Shown here: positions 10,704-21,081 of the stretch, one piece after another | Layout: each line of letters begins with the position of its first letter | Position numbering within the stretch: the stretch's first letter is position 1 | From: Paraspadella gotoi | Taxonomy: Eukaryota > Chaetognatha | Reading direction: 5' to 3' | DNA: 64,000 bases | Assembly: GCA_051294375.1 (NCBI GenBank) | Contig: CM119263.1 | Coordinates: 15,165,374 to 15,229,373 of the forward strand | Program-made: the position numbers and the translations under genes | Notes under the pieces: generated by a model | Databases searched by the model: none | Told to the model about the DNA's origin: nothing | What the model saw: the letters and a program-made list of their open reading frames with translations, nothing else

Positions 10704-10974
10704 GATAACTTCAAAAATGACGTAAGTTTAACTAATTGCGAAATTTAAATTGCCTAAACATCAGCAACGTGAAAGAAACTTACTTATCACACCCCAAACC
10801 AAATCACACCCCTTACCTTTGTCTTGTTCCAAGATTCAACAGAACCATATTGGAGTGGAGCTCTCGAGAACAAAAAATTGATATTAAAATCAATTAACTG
10901 AAGAAGACAGTAATCTGGTTACGTGTTAGTGACAGAACCGTTCATTATAAGCATTAAAGCAGTCCCTGAGCTTC

Positions 10975-11125
10975 GGATCAGGCTGTAACACCATGTTACA
11001 GGCGGTTTAAGCGCACCCGTCCTTAACTGCTAGGCGACCACGGGCTAAAAACCCGGGATCCTTTGGTTGGGAAGTTCCGAATGACTTGCCTCCGCACAAT
11101 GGCCGCTGATGAACGCGTTGTGGAT
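10975..11125 (-). mobile_element. Possible tRNA-derived SINE fragment (tentative)
   Basis: Read on the minus strand, TGGTCGCCTAGCAGTTAAGG at about 11042-11023 resembles the internal A-box of a tRNA (TRGYNNARNNGG followed by TTAAGG). I could not find a proper B-box (GWTCRANNC) at the right distance or a pairing acceptor stem, so this is not a tRNA gene. It may be a decayed SINE head, or the likeness may be chance. Confidence 0.15.
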
Positions 11126-11343
11126 TATAGTCCACCATATAACAATATTTTAAATAATTTTAATGCGAAAATAGTATGATTATGGTTTAATGGAGTACAT
11201 AATTTTTTTTTTTATAGTTTACAGGACAGAAAATAAAAATGCATATATCTTAAAATTTACCAAATTGTAAAAAAAGCTCAAAATTCTCCCCTTTGTTATC
11301 TGTCACTGTAAGTAGAACCTATTACTGTGAATAAAACTATTTT

Positions 11344-11643
11344 ATGAAAGAATTCCGAATCTGTTTATTTAAGTTTTATAGTATTAAGTTTTACAATATA
11401 TTACTACCAATATTATTACAAAATACAATTCGCTCTAATTCTGTGTTTAATGGTACCGTTGTGCCAAAAAATAAGGGAATGAATTTTCTTAATTTATATA
11501 CCGAGGGCATAACAAAAAATAAGGGTCAGGGTTCGCCGAGATGGGATATCACTATTGCCCTCTTTTTTCCACAGTCTACAACATATCTTACTCAACGAAG
11601 ACCAAGGAATAGCTATCAACAAAGAATAGCTATTTCGTCTTAA
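11344..11643 (+). CDS. ORF of 99 residues in AT-rich DNA, unidentified
   Basis: A true ATG at 11344 opens 99 codons to a TAA at 11641-11643. The surrounding DNA is AT-rich, where stop codons are frequent, so an ORF of this length is less expected than in the CT-rich parts of the window. The peptide starts with a basic, hydrophobic segment (MKEFRICLFKFYSIKFYNIL) and then has two NKG-containing stretches made by a short direct repeat (AAAAAATAAGGG at about 11467 and 11515). No domain recognised. It could be an exon or a transposon remnant. Confidence 0.28.
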   Translation: MKEFRICLFKFYSIKFYNILLPILLQNTIRSNSVFNGTVVPKNKGMNFLNLYTEGITKNKGQGSPRWDITIALFFPQSTTYLTQRRPRNSYQQRIAISS

Positions 11644-11659
11644 ATCCTACCTGATCCAG

Positions 11660-11969
11660 TTGTTGTATTGTCGGGTTTCCGCTGACTTCAAAATTTCCTC
11701 AAAAGTTTTCTCAAAAATTCGCGAATTATTTTCTGTGATCTTCATACCGAACATCCCGCGCCAAGAATCGGCACGTTGTGCATCTTGTTGTCCACGCATC
11801 ACGTGTACATGTGAATGCCCGACCCTCGTCCATTCTTTTCACCCCGATAACTTCATACGCGGTCGAAAATGAGCGAGGTTTAAAGATCGCGACTAGTGCC
11901 AACTGGAAGCAGAGGGGATCGGCCATGGGGAGCGATCGCCAGAGCCCGGCCGTTACTCTGGCTTCGTAG
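11660..11969. other. Unique CpG-containing stretch, open on both strands
   Basis: Two plus-strand frames (11660-11872, 11778-11969) and one minus-strand frame (11926-11726) are open over balanced, non-repetitive sequence. One plus frame ends with SAMGSDRQSPAVTLAS. A short ATG in good context (GGCCATGGGG) lies at 11924. No splice or polyadenylation signal chooses between strands, so I call coding potential only. Confidence 0.25.
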
Positions 11970-13110
11970 TTCGGGATACTTGTCTGTGTTAAAACGAGCC
12001 GAGTAATTAATTTTGATTAGCTAATTTCCGTGATACGTCCGACTGTTTTTCAGTGAAAGTCTATAACCATTAGCGCGGAGTATAAATACAAAACTTTCAA
12101 AGTTCTTTCTTGTGCCCCTTAGATTTTGGAATTAGTGTAGTCGTTATGCCCCTAGAAGTAAAAAAGCCAATATTCTTTCTGGCCCAGTTTTCCCGTCCTA
12201 TCGAGTTTATAATAACGACGAAGCTGAATGATGCAAAAAAAATTGAACAAAAATCTGACAAAAAGTATATTTGATTCTGATTTGATTTTTTTATGTAATA
12301 TTAGCTAAAATAACAAAAATTATTATTATTTTTATTTCGAAATCTAAAATATAAGATATTGTTTTAACTCGAAATATTTATTTAGCTTTTTTAGTATGGT
12401 TTTTTTATTACGAAACAAAAAAAAAGCAAAACGAGACATGAGGGCCTCTCAGGTAATACTGCCTTCACAGCGTACTGGATGGAGAAAAAAAGGATTAATA
12501 TATTATTATTTTAGCTTACTAATAATATAATAATATATTTCTAATATATAATATTAATAATATAATAATCAATATTAAGGTTTACAACGGTCACAATTGG
12601 GTTAAAGGCTTCTAGCCTGAAAGTTTTCCAGCCCCACTATAGTAAAACCATTTATTTTATCTTATGAAGAATCACAGTAGCCGAATCCCACAGTTTCTGA
12701 TAACCAGTGACAGTAATGATTGTGAGAGACACCAACTGCTTAATGCAGAACTATCAGGGCTCAACCCTGACTAAAAAACGTACAATATGATAACAGATTA
12801 ACTTGAAGAATTTAAAACTTCTTTTTGTTAACAAAAGGAGTTTAATAAACATCGACTATATCTAATTTAATGACTTTATACAAAATGCGCCCAATGGATA
12901 AGAAATATGAAACAAGACAAGCAGCCACTTAAAAAGCCTATCAAACCCTCGAGGATTCATCAGGCAGCTTATCTAGCGCCATGACACCACCGAGGTAACA
13001 TTCAGTACGGATCACAGGCAGTTCTCTTGAGCGCCTTATGACACACTAAATAACAGGCTTCTAATAGGCCGCCTTAAATAAACTTGTTAGTATTCTAATT
13101 TAATTGCTAG
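11970..13110. other. AT-rich DNA without a supported gene
   Basis: Contains an AT-only palindrome-like run at about 12497-12575 (repeated AATATATTATT and TAATAATAT blocks) and otherwise mixed sequence. No frame of note on either strand. Confidence 0.6.
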
Positions 13111-13211
13111 CACATTGATAAAGTTGAGTAAGGAATTCATTATTTTTATTACTGCTAAAAATAATGTTTATTTAATATCTAAACTATTAATCAAGATTTT
13201 TTTTGTATCAG

Positions 13212-13396
13212 CTTTAGAACTGCTAATCGCGAAAGCAATTCTAGCACGTATGTACCCATCTCGGTTATTAAAACAGCAACATGAGCCGTCGGCAGGACAT
13301 GCTGTTTATTGTCCTTATTTAGATCGTTCACGATTTGTATTGTCGTATGGACAATGGGGAAGCAATGCATCTTTTCAATTTAATATTTTTTCCTAG
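13212..13396 (+). CDS. Candidate terminal exon, 60 codons, unidentified
   Basis: A strong 3' splice site (ATTTTTTTTGTATCAG, ending at 13211) is followed by two bases and 60 open codons to a TAG at 13394-13396. The peptide starts LELLIAKAILARMYPSRLLK, passes through AGHAVYCPYLDRSRFV and ends SYGQWGSNASFQFNIFS. The sequence is non-repetitive and more evenly composed than its AT-rich flanks. The frame also extends upstream of the splice site to 13115 without an ATG. I do not recognise the family. Confidence 0.35.
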
Positions 13397-14021
13397 TTCT
13401 TTTAATTGAAAGTGAACAAAGTTAAAGATTGATTCGGTTATAACAACATTTTCCCGAATCTATATATCAACTATACATTTATTTTGCATAAAATTCAAAA
13501 TTCGGAAGGCTTGAAGATCCTTACAGATTTGTCACAATGGTCGTTTGAGCCATTTTCTAACTTGAAAATCTTTTCAAGTGCTTGAGTTCCTATTTGTTGA
13601 ATCATCATCTGACAACATAGCTAAATACAAACTTTTCAAGGATGAGCATACCAGTGACTTTATATAAAGGCTTCAACAATTGTTTTTGTTTTGACAGTGA
13701 GGTACCCGAGTAATTGTATCTGATAAAAACAATTTTTGGAGCTACCTTGAGATCAGATAACATTCCACTCAAACCACATGACTGCATAATTCGATCAATA
13801 AATACAAATAACCTTCAGAGATTTTTTTTTAACTTCCCTTCAAGCCATTAAAGACATATATAGACGACATCACGCATAAAACGGGGTAAACCGATGAAAA
13901 GAATAAGTTTTATCGTTATACCGGAGTTTTTGATTCGCGGGAAATTAAGTATACTTTTCTTGTTTTATTTAATTTTCCCGCGTCGCAGTGGTCCACGTGT
14001 CTTTCTTTCTTTTTTTTTTGG

Positions 14022-14300
14022 TGCTGCCGGCGGGTTGGGGGCTTGCCGCGGCAGGCGGGGGGGTGTTTGGGTGGCGGCGGGCGTTGGCGGCGCGGCCTTT
14101 GGAGGGGGTGTAGGGCGTGGCGGCGGGGCGGTCATCAGACTGGGCCTATTTTGATGTAGGGGAGGCGGCGGACGCAGTTGGGGAGGAGAGAGAGAGAGGA
14201 GAAGAAGAGAGGAGGGAGCAGAGAGGGGAGGAGAGGAGAAGAGANNNNNNNNNNNNNNNNNNNNNNNNNAGAGAGAGAGAGATAGAGAGTCGTGATTAAA
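14022..14300. repeat. G-rich stretch, GA/GGA repeats and a 25-N gap
   Basis: A GGC/GGG-rich plus strand (14022-14140), then GA/GGA repeats split by 25 N at 14245-14269. The G-rich part has several GGG and GGGG runs close enough together to form a G-quadruplex. ORFs here are composition-driven. Confidence 0.75.
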
Positions 14301-14330
14301 GGATGCATATTGATCTGCGATGAGGCGATG

Positions 14331-14759
14331 AATACATCGAATGATACAAGTCTCAAATCGCCGAACGGATCGACCAAACGAAAAACCGACCCTTACGTGA
14401 AATGCGATTTTAAGGGATCATCGCCGAGAGGGTCATCTCGCTCTCGATCGTCGTCGTTGTTAAATCGCGGCTTCAAAACTTGGACCCTTAATTTCGTAAT
14501 CGAATGTTCGAGAAGATTGACACTGACATGCTCAATGAGCTCATACATCGTGGTCTCTGTCACTCTACTTGCGCTTGATCGAAAACGCAGGCTTTGGTCG
14601 CAGAGGTGTTGCCATATAAGGGGGCGATCGATCGAGAAAAAACGGCGGCAGCGCGTCGTCGTCGTCGCTTCTCCCGTCGCCGCCGAAGTCGTTTGTCGTA
14701 GATTATCGATGATTAGGCTCGATGCCTTTCTCATTAACGATACAGGGGGGCGCGATTAA
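14331..14759 (+). CDS. ORF of about 142 residues, Ser/Arg-rich, strand uncertain
   Basis: An ATG at 14331 opens a frame to a TAG before 14760. It starts MNTSNDTSLKSPNGSTKRKT and passes a Ser/Arg cluster and a GTC repeat (14655-14670) read as Val. The sequence is not simple repeat, which makes the ORF worth listing. The minus strand is open for 113 codons over the same bases (14734-14393); its last part includes YELIEHVSVNLLEHSITKLR, which faintly recalls the C-terminal helix-strand of dihydroneopterin aldolase-like folds. With no splice or codon statistics I cannot choose a strand. Confidence 0.25.
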   Translation, partial: NTSNDTSLKSPNGSTKRKTDPYVKCDFKGSSPRGSSRSRSSSLLNRGFKTWTLNFVIECSRRLTLTCSMSSYIVVSVTLLALDRKRRLWSQRCCHIRGRSIEKKRRQRVVVVASPVAAEVVCRRLSMIRLDAFLINDTGGRD

Positions 14760-15056
14760 AAAAAATGGGGGGGAAGCGACGAGGGGTGCCCTCCTCCCAT
14801 TAAACCCCTGGTCTAGTCAGGTGCTTTGAAACAAAAGAGACGCGCGAGCTCGTAAATCGGCCGCACCTTCTGCGCTGGGCGGGGACGGGATGGAAAGGTG
14901 CTGGAGAGGCGTTAATGAAAAAGAGGAGAAGGGGTCGGAGAGGGAACAGAGGATGAGTGGAGGATTCAAAAGTGGCGAAATCTGGGTGAAAAATTGCGTT
15001 CCATAAAACGTTAAATGAGGATGCAACTGTTCATTCCTTCGTTATGGAACTAAACT

Positions 15057-15412
15057 TTAACCTACAAAGTACATACCATTGTAGCTAGATGAAAAAAAAA
15101 TACTGGAATTCGATGTCACCTCAATTTCCATGATTATCCAATATCCATAAGACGCAGCCGACCCGGATTGAATCGCGCCGATGTAAGCAGCTGCTTCTTT
15201 GCCGCTTCTATGGTAACTGATACCGCAAATGGTACCAGCTGCAAATGAAGCGGAGGAATGAATCCTTGGGTTTCCCTTCAGATGCTGAGGGACTTCCTCT
15301 AGGATGCTGAGGCATACTCTCGGAAATGGCGGCCGTAGGCAAAATTTCCAGAGGAAGTCGATCCCAGCCGCTCGTCGATCAAGACGTGTCGAAGGCGATG
15401 TTAAACGAATGA
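15057..15412 (-). CDS. Candidate terminal exon of 117 codons on the minus strand
   Basis: On the minus strand a long TC tract is followed by GAACGGAACCAG| (AG at 15414-15413) and then 117 open codons to a TAA at 15059-15057. The coding part is free of the microsatellite, has varied amino acids, and includes RAAGIDFLWKFCLRPPFP, CGISYHRSGKEAAAYIGAIQ and SGSAASYGYWIIMEIEV. That variety is more gene-like than most frames here. No AATAAA is seen close after the stop. The frame also extends upstream through the TC repeat, which I leave out. On the plus strand a 28-codon ATG frame (15326-15412) with a YY1-like ATGGCGGCC start overlaps it as an alternative. Family unknown. Confidence 0.36.
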
Positions 15413-15424
15413 CTGGTTCCGTTC

Positions 15425-15476
15425 GTTGGCAAAGGATTGATATCGAGAGAGAGAAGAGAGAGGAGAGAGAGAGAGA

Positions 15477-15514
<38 letters not shown>

Positions 15515-15545
15515 AGAGCGAAGAAAAAGAGAGGAGAGAGAAGGT
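15425..15545. repeat. Interrupted (GA)n microsatellite
   Basis: GA-rich tract of about 110 bp with AAGAG and GGAGAG interruptions. It supplies the pyrimidine tract for the minus-strand candidate exon ending at 15057. Confidence 0.9.
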
Positions 15546-15976
15546 AGTCAAGTCTGCGTGCGAACTTTATCGGTTTGGCGATTTCTGGTCTCTATCCATT
15601 TCAAAAGACTCGGTGTTTTACCAATGAAAGATATTAGGAGCGAATTCCTGGTTTAGAAAAGAAATATGTTAAGCCTTATTCATATGGATTTTACATAACC
15701 TTCTTGCTCTCATCTTCCTGCTCTCTTTCTCTCTCCTCTCTCTCGTCTTCTCCGCCTCACGGTCTTTCTTCTGCCAATCGGTGCTTCTCTCTCTCTTACT
15801 CCGGCTTTCTGTTTTCCTCTCTCAGACCACCTCACTTAATTTCACTATTAGTTGACTGCTGAGCTATAAAACGAAAATAATACCCCCCCCTTTCTCTCTT
15901 TCTCTGTGTCTCTCTCAATTTCTTTCTTTCTCTCTTTCTCGCTTACAGAGGTTGACGACTTTTTGAAAACTTTTTC

Positions 15977-16826
15977 ATGGAAATGAGTCTGAGGCCTGGA
16001 CCAAGCGAGGCCCCGCCTCGGTACAGCCTCGTCTCGCTCAGGGATGTCGGGGTGTCGGCTGCCAAGAGTTGCTTAAGACGCTTTTTCCAAATTGCGAAAA
16101 ATGTTACTACTACTAGGGTTATTTTTAGTCCCATTATAAAAACGAGTCTTGCGATTAGGTTAATTCTGTTCATACCCGAGAAAAAAAACATTCATGTAGG
16201 CAAAGCGAGGCACTCAGTCGAGAAAATCATGTAAACAAAGTAGTGTTTTTTTTAACTTATTTTGTGTTTGTTTCTTAACGTCTCATAAGCCCAAACCTAA
16301 TCCAGCGACAAAAGCACTTCGTCCAACTTCTCCTCAACTCTTCTCCTCACATCGCCCTCTCTCCAACGCCCTCCTCAATGACCTTACCAGAACCACACCG
16401 CCCGCCCTTTCGCTCCGCTCGTTATCACCCGCGTCCCACTCCCCTCAGACTCACCCTCTTCTAACTCATCCTCGCCTCACCCTCGGCGGAAACGGGGAAC
16501 CATTTGGCTCGAAGGATGACCACGACTTTGGCTCCCGAGACTCGGAGACTCTCGAGCGAAAATTCTCATTTGCATTTCTAATCACCGACGGCACGAATTT
16601 GAAGATTCTCTTCCTCGTCGTCTTAGTCTACAACGATCATCTTTTCCTCATCTTCGGCTCCTATAGTTCTCGACTACTTGATCTACTTTTCATCTCATCT
16701 TCTCATCCCATGTATACTTCAACTTCTCGTCCGAAGCTCAGGTCCTCACCGTCATTAGCTTCTCTACTTCCTTCCTCTTCGTGTATTCGCCATAGTCGTC
16801 GTCGTCGTCGTCATCGTCGTTTTTGA
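15977..16826 (+). CDS. Candidate two-exon gene, about 251 residues, unidentified
   Basis: A very strong 3' splice site (CTTTCTCGCTTACAG, ending at 15948) precedes an ATG at 15977, suggesting a 5' UTR intron. Exon 15977-16195 encodes a start MEMSLRPGPSEAPPRYSLVS and a basic, hydrophobic second half, and reaches CAT|GTAGGC. A 94-nt intron (16196-16289) has a TTCTTAACG branch-like site and ends CATAAG. Exon 16290-16826 continues in phase for 178 codons to a TGA, with Pro/Ser-rich sequence, then GEPFGSKDDHDFGSRDSETL, a hydrophobic stretch, and a CGT repeat read as Arg. The 5' part of exon 2 is pyrimidine-rich, which favours openness by chance. A minus-strand alternative with GTGAGG and GTGAGT donors exists near 16490-16450. 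Confidence 0.28.
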
Positions 16827-16832
16827 GCTCCC

Positions 16833-16860
16833 CACGTGATCGGGAAGTGAATATCACGTG
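16833..16860. promoter_or_regulatory. Two CACGTG E-boxes 22 bp apart
   Basis: CACGTG at 16833-16838 and 16855-16860, the second inside ATCACGTGACGTG. Such palindromes bind bHLH-leucine zipper factors (USF, MITF/TFEB or Myc/Max type). Paired sites in a CpG-containing patch suggest a promoter or enhancer. They lie just downstream of the plus-strand candidate, so they might serve a minus-strand gene. Binding is inferred from motif only. Confidence 0.35.
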
Positions 16861-17021
16861 ACGTGAACGATTAGGTCGAACGACGTTTCGTCCGCACGTT
16901 CCTGGAGATGTCCAGACTGCGCCTAAGTTTTTTCTTCATATTGTATCTCGCTCTCTCACGCCCTCTTTCTCTTTTTTCCTCTTCCCCTCTTCCCCTTTTT
17001 TCTTTTTTTCTTTCCATATTC

Positions 17022-17186
17022 CTAAATAAGTAAATAAGTAAATAAGTAAATAAATAAGTAAATAAATAAGTAAATAAGTAAATAAGTAAATATTTCTTGT
17101 TTTTCTCTTTCTCTTTTAAGGTTTATTCGCGGATGTTTCTCAGTTTAGGCTTTCGCTCTTATTTTCTTTTTCTCCCTCTGGCTCTC

Positions 17187-17241
<55 letters not shown>
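17022..17241. repeat. (TAAATAAG)n array followed by a CT microsatellite
   Basis: Tetra/octanucleotide repeat of TAAA and TAAG blocks at about 17022-17093, and (CT)n at about 17182-17239. Confidence 0.95.
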
Positions 17242-17242
<1 letters not shown>

Positions 17243-17335
17243 ATCGAAGTTATTTTCGGTTCGTTCTCCGTTTCTCTCTTTTTCGCTGTGACTCGGACGG
17301 ACGTGGAATTTACAGCTTTTCCCAGGGTGGTCGTG

Positions 17336-17985
17336 ATGGCGACGCAATGGGAAGCAGAAAGGAGCAGGGCGGAGCTGAGAGGAGCGGAAAGGATGAGGGC
17401 GGAGCTTAGGGGAGCGGAAAAGGAGCAGGCGGAGCTGAAGAGGAGCGGAAAAGGATGAAGGGCCGGATGCTTAGGGGAGCGAGAGGAGCAGGCGGACTGA
17501 GAGGAAGCGGAAAGGTGAGGCGAGCTTTAGGGGAGCGGAGAGGAGCAGAGGCGGAGCTGAGGGGAGCGGAAAGGATGAGGGCGGAGCTAGGGGAGCGGAG
17601 AGGAGCAGGCGAGCTGAGAGGAGCGGAAAGGATGAGGGCGGAGCTTAGGGGAGCGAGAAGGAAGCAGGGCCGGAGCTGAGGGGAGCGGAAAGGATGAGGG
17701 CGGAGCTTAGGGGAAGCGGAGAGGAGCAGGCGAGAGCTGAGGGGAGCGGAATGGATGAGGCCGGAGCTTAGGGGAGCGGAAAGGAGCAGGCGGAGCTGAG
17801 GGGAGCGAAAAGGATGAAGGGCGGAGCTTAGGGGATGCGGAGAGGAGCAGGCGGAGCTGAGGGGGAGCGGAGAGGAGCAAGGCGGAGCTGAGGGGAGGCG
17901 GAAAAGGAGTAGGGGCGGATCTGAGGGGAGCGGAAAGGAGCGGAGGCAAGCTGAGGAGAGCGGAAAGGAAGGGCGGAGCTGTGCA
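17336..17985 (+). repeat. Minisatellite, ~60-bp unit, encodes a 20-residue Glu/Arg/Ala repeat
   Basis: Alternating GCGGAGCT(TA/GA)GGGGAGCGG and AAGGATGAGG / AGGAGCAGG blocks recur about every 60 bp. The left end is in frame with an ATG at 17336 and reads MATQWEAERSRAELRGAERM, then repeats of RAELRGAE type. Farther right, single-base indels break the frame every unit or so. Sixty is a multiple of three, so an error-free array could encode a long helical 20-residue repeat. Whether it is a gene or a plain minisatellite is unresolved. ORFs on the minus strand are Leu/Pro/Ser-rich shadows. Confidence 0.7.
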
Positions 17986-18566
17986 GGCACAAAAAGGGGC
18001 AGAAAGTAATGGGGCGAAGTTGGGGAGTAGCAGAAAAGAGTAAATAGGAAGCCGTGTTGACGTGACAAAGAGGGGAAGAAAAGAGAAACCCGATCGTAAG
18101 GTTCAAAGAACAAGGGAGAGAGGAAAAAGAGCAGGGCAAATAGAGAAAAAAGCAGATTCTGCGGGATAAATGCAGAAATGGTTGGACAGAGTGGAGGAGT
18201 TTGGGCAGCTGAGACTGAATGAAAAAAGGCTATATATAGCGCAGAATGCCATTAATGCCTGAACAGAGAAACATGTAGGTGAAGAAAATTGAGCAATAAG
18301 ATTAATTAAAATTAAATTATATAGTAAACAACGAAAATAAAAGAAAACAATCGAAATAACAGGATTAGATATTCGTGGGCGTACGGCGGCCCTGACCGGG
18401 GGGGAGCAGTAGGGGGAGTGGCAAAGAGGACAAACGCGCGAGGGGCACGCAAATGGGCGATTCCGCTTGCCCGAAAAAATCTCTCAGCTAAAAATATATC
18501 GCCTCTTTTTCTTTTTCTTCGATTCCACAGGATTTATCTGCATCCCCCCTTCTCTCATAATTCTCG
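17930..18566. repeat. Duplicated segment, left copy
   Basis: From the last minisatellite units to the 25-N gap at 18567-18591. It matches 18592-19224 almost base for base with scattered single-base indels, including the AAGGCTATATATAGCGCAGAATGCC-like stretch near 18227 and 18890. No gene supported. Confidence 0.88.
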
Positions 18567-18591
18567 NNNNNNNNNNNNNNNNNNNNNNNNN

Positions 18592-19224
18592 TGAGGGGAG
18601 CGGAAAGGAGCGGAGCAAAGCTGAGGGGAGCGGAAAGGAAAGGGCGGAGCTGTGAGTAGCCAAAAGGGGCAGAAAGTAATGGGGCGAAGTGGGGAGTAGC
18701 AGAAAAGAGTAAATAGGAGCGTGTTGACGTGACAAGGGGAAGAAAAGAGAAACCGGATCGTAAGGTTCAAAGAACAAGGGAGAGAAGGAAAAAGAGCAGG
18801 GCAAAATAGAAAAAAAGCAGGATTCTGCGGGATAATGCAGAAAATGGTTGGACAGAGTGGAGGAGTTTGGAGCTGAGACTGAATGAAAAAAGGCTATATA
18901 TAGCGCAGAATGCCTTAATGCCTGAACAGAGAACATGTCGGGTGAAGAAAATTGAGCAATAAGATTAATTAAAATTAATTATATAGTAAACAACGAAAAT
19001 AAAAGAAAACAATCGAAATAAAAGGATTAGATATTCGTGGCGACGGCGGCCTGACGGGGGGGAGCAGAGGGGGCGTGGCAAAGAGGACAAACGCGGGGCA
19101 CGCAATGGCGATTCCCTTGCGAAAAAATCTCTCGCCTAAAAATATATCGCCTCTTTTTTCTTTTCTTCGATTCCAACAGGATTTATCTCATCCCCATTCT
19201 CTCATAATTTCTCATTTCCGGAGA
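18592..19224. repeat. Duplicated segment, right copy
   Basis: Second copy of 17930-18566, directly after the 25-N gap. The copies differ mainly by homopolymer-length and single-base indels, as expected if the same locus was assembled twice with different error profiles. Ends at a 108-N gap (19225-19332) followed by (GA)n to 19366. Confidence 0.88.
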
Positions 19225-19332
19225 NNNNNNNNNNNNNNNNNNNNNNNNNNNNNNNNNNNNNNNNNNNNNNNNNNNNNNNNNNNNNNNNNNNNNNNNNNNN
19301 NNNNNNNNNNNNNNNNNNNNNNNNNNNNNNNN

Positions 19333-19367
<35 letters not shown>

Positions 19368-19690
19368 GAATAAAGTAAAAGAAAGAAAGAGAGAGTGAGA
19401 GAGAGATTTGATATTTTTCGGCGAGGAAAGACGTTGCGAAACGAGGAGGAAATATTTCTTGTTTAACGATTAATTAAGAAAAGGCGACAGAGACAGAGTT
19501 CCTGCTCAAGTTAAGAGTGAGGAGAGAAAAGGAGAGAGAGAAAGAAAAGAGGATAGATGAGAGAAAGAGAGAAATAGGGCAGGAGAGAGAAAGAAAGAAA
19601 GAGTCTTTATCTTATAATCATATTATTTCTGTGTCTCTTTCTCACTCCCTCTCTCTCTCTCTCCCTCTCTGACTCGGTCTTTCTTTACAT
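19333..19690. repeat. GA tract, purine-rich DNA and a CT tract
   Basis: (GA)n at 19333-19366, then GAAAGA-rich sequence to 19605 and CT-rich sequence at 19630-19670. No supported gene. Confidence 0.85.
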
Positions 19691-19917
19691 TCTCCCGCGA
19701 GCGAGCCTGCTTTTTCATTACGCCACATTTAGTCGGACGCCACCTTTGACCTCACCTATGTTCGTGACCTCGCTCCATTTCATCATTCCTTTTCTTTTTA
19801 CTGCTCCTATTCTTGGCTTCCGCTCGCCCTCTCCCCTTACCCTCGCATTTCGAACGGACCTCCTTTTCCGCCGGGGACGCTCGGACCTATCCTTACCTAC
19901 CGCCGCGTTTGTCCAAC

Positions 19918-19980
19918 CGTCCGTCCGTCCGTCCGTCCGTCCGCCCACCCGTCCGCCCGTCCTTCCGTCCTTCCGTCCCT
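19918..19980. repeat. Imperfect (CCGT)n tetranucleotide repeat
   Basis: Five perfect CCGT units followed by CCGC, CACC and CCTT variants. It lies within a plus-strand frame (19746 onward) that is open partly because of pyrimidine bias. Confidence 0.9.
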
Positions 19981-20069
19981 CAGCTTTTGTTATCTTTTTC
20001 TGTCGAGTTCTCGCGATCACCGCCCACTTTCGACTGGAGGGAACTAACTGCTCTCCACCTCTCTTTCTA

Positions 20070-20712
20070 GGCTTTTCATTCGGTCTTCATCTACCTTNNN
20101 NNNNNNNNNNNNNNNNNNNNNNNNNNNNNNNNNNNNNNNNNNNNNNNNNNNNNNNNNNNNNNNNNNNNNNNNNNNNNNNNNNNNNNNNNNNNNNNNNNNN
20201 NNNNNNNNNNNNNNNNNNNNNNNNNNNNNNNNNNNNNNNNNNNNNNNNNNNNNNNNNNNNNNNNNNNNNNNNNNNNNNNNNNNNNNNNNNNNNNNNNNNN
20301 NNNNNNNNNNNNNNNNNNNNNNNNNNNNNNNNNNNNNNNNNNNNNNNNNNNNNNNNNNNNNNNNNNNNNNNNNNNNNNNNNNNNNNNNNNNNNNNNNNNN
20401 NNNNNNNNNNNNNNNNNNNNNNNNNNNNNNNNNNNNNNNNNNNNNNNNNNNNNNNNNNNNNNNNNNNNNNNNNNNNNNNNNNNNNNNNNNNNNNNNNNNN
20501 NNNNNNNNNNNNNNNNNNNNNNNNNNNNNNNNNNNNNNNNNNNNNNNNNNNNNNNNNNNNNNNNNNNNNNNNNNNNNNNNNNNNNNNNNNNNNNNNNNNN
20601 NNNNNNNNNNNNNNNNNNNNNNNNNNNNNNNNNNNNNNNNNNNNTTCATTCGGTCTTCATCTAACTTTCTCTGCTTTTCATTCGATCTTCACCTACCTTT
20701 CTCTGCTTTTTT
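20070..20712. repeat. 32-bp minisatellite interrupted by a 547-N gap
   Basis: The unit TTCATTCGGTCTTCATCTAC appears immediately before the gap (20075-20097) and twice after it (20645-20710, once with CGATCTTCACC). Spacing after the gap gives a 32-bp period that includes TTTCTCTGC. The gap very likely hides more units. Sequence from 20712 to 21000 is T/C-rich with no supported gene. Confidence 0.7.
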
Positions 20713-21081
20713 TTTCTATTTTCCGATTTGCCTATTTCGTCTTTTTTTCGTCTTTCTTTTTTTTTTTCCTTTTCCTTATTTTTTCTACCTTCACTCTTGC
20801 CCGGCGGCAATCCACCTCTCCTTTTATCATTTCTTCACTTTCTTACTTTCTTCGCTTTTATTTTTATTTCTTTTCAGTGTCCTATTTTTTCAATATTCTT
20901 TAATAAAGGCTTTATATATTGTCTGTTTAGTTCATCCCTTTCCTTTTCTGAGCCGCGAGCTTACCGAGCTATAAATGAGAGAGTTTTTGCAGATTGTTGT
21001 AAGATTGAATGATTGATTCCCCCCCCCCAAAAAAAGACGAACTAAAACATGAAAGATGGTAAGAATTCATAATTTTTCAAT

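Noticed and set aside
14393-14575. Minus-strand similarity to a dihydroneopterin aldolase C-terminus
   Set aside because: Only about 20 residues, no catalytic part, and the enzyme is not expected in animals; kept as a remark only.
17406-18113. 235-codon minus-strand ORF rich in Leu, Pro and Ser
   Set aside because: It is the antisense of the ~60-bp minisatellite and continues only by composition.
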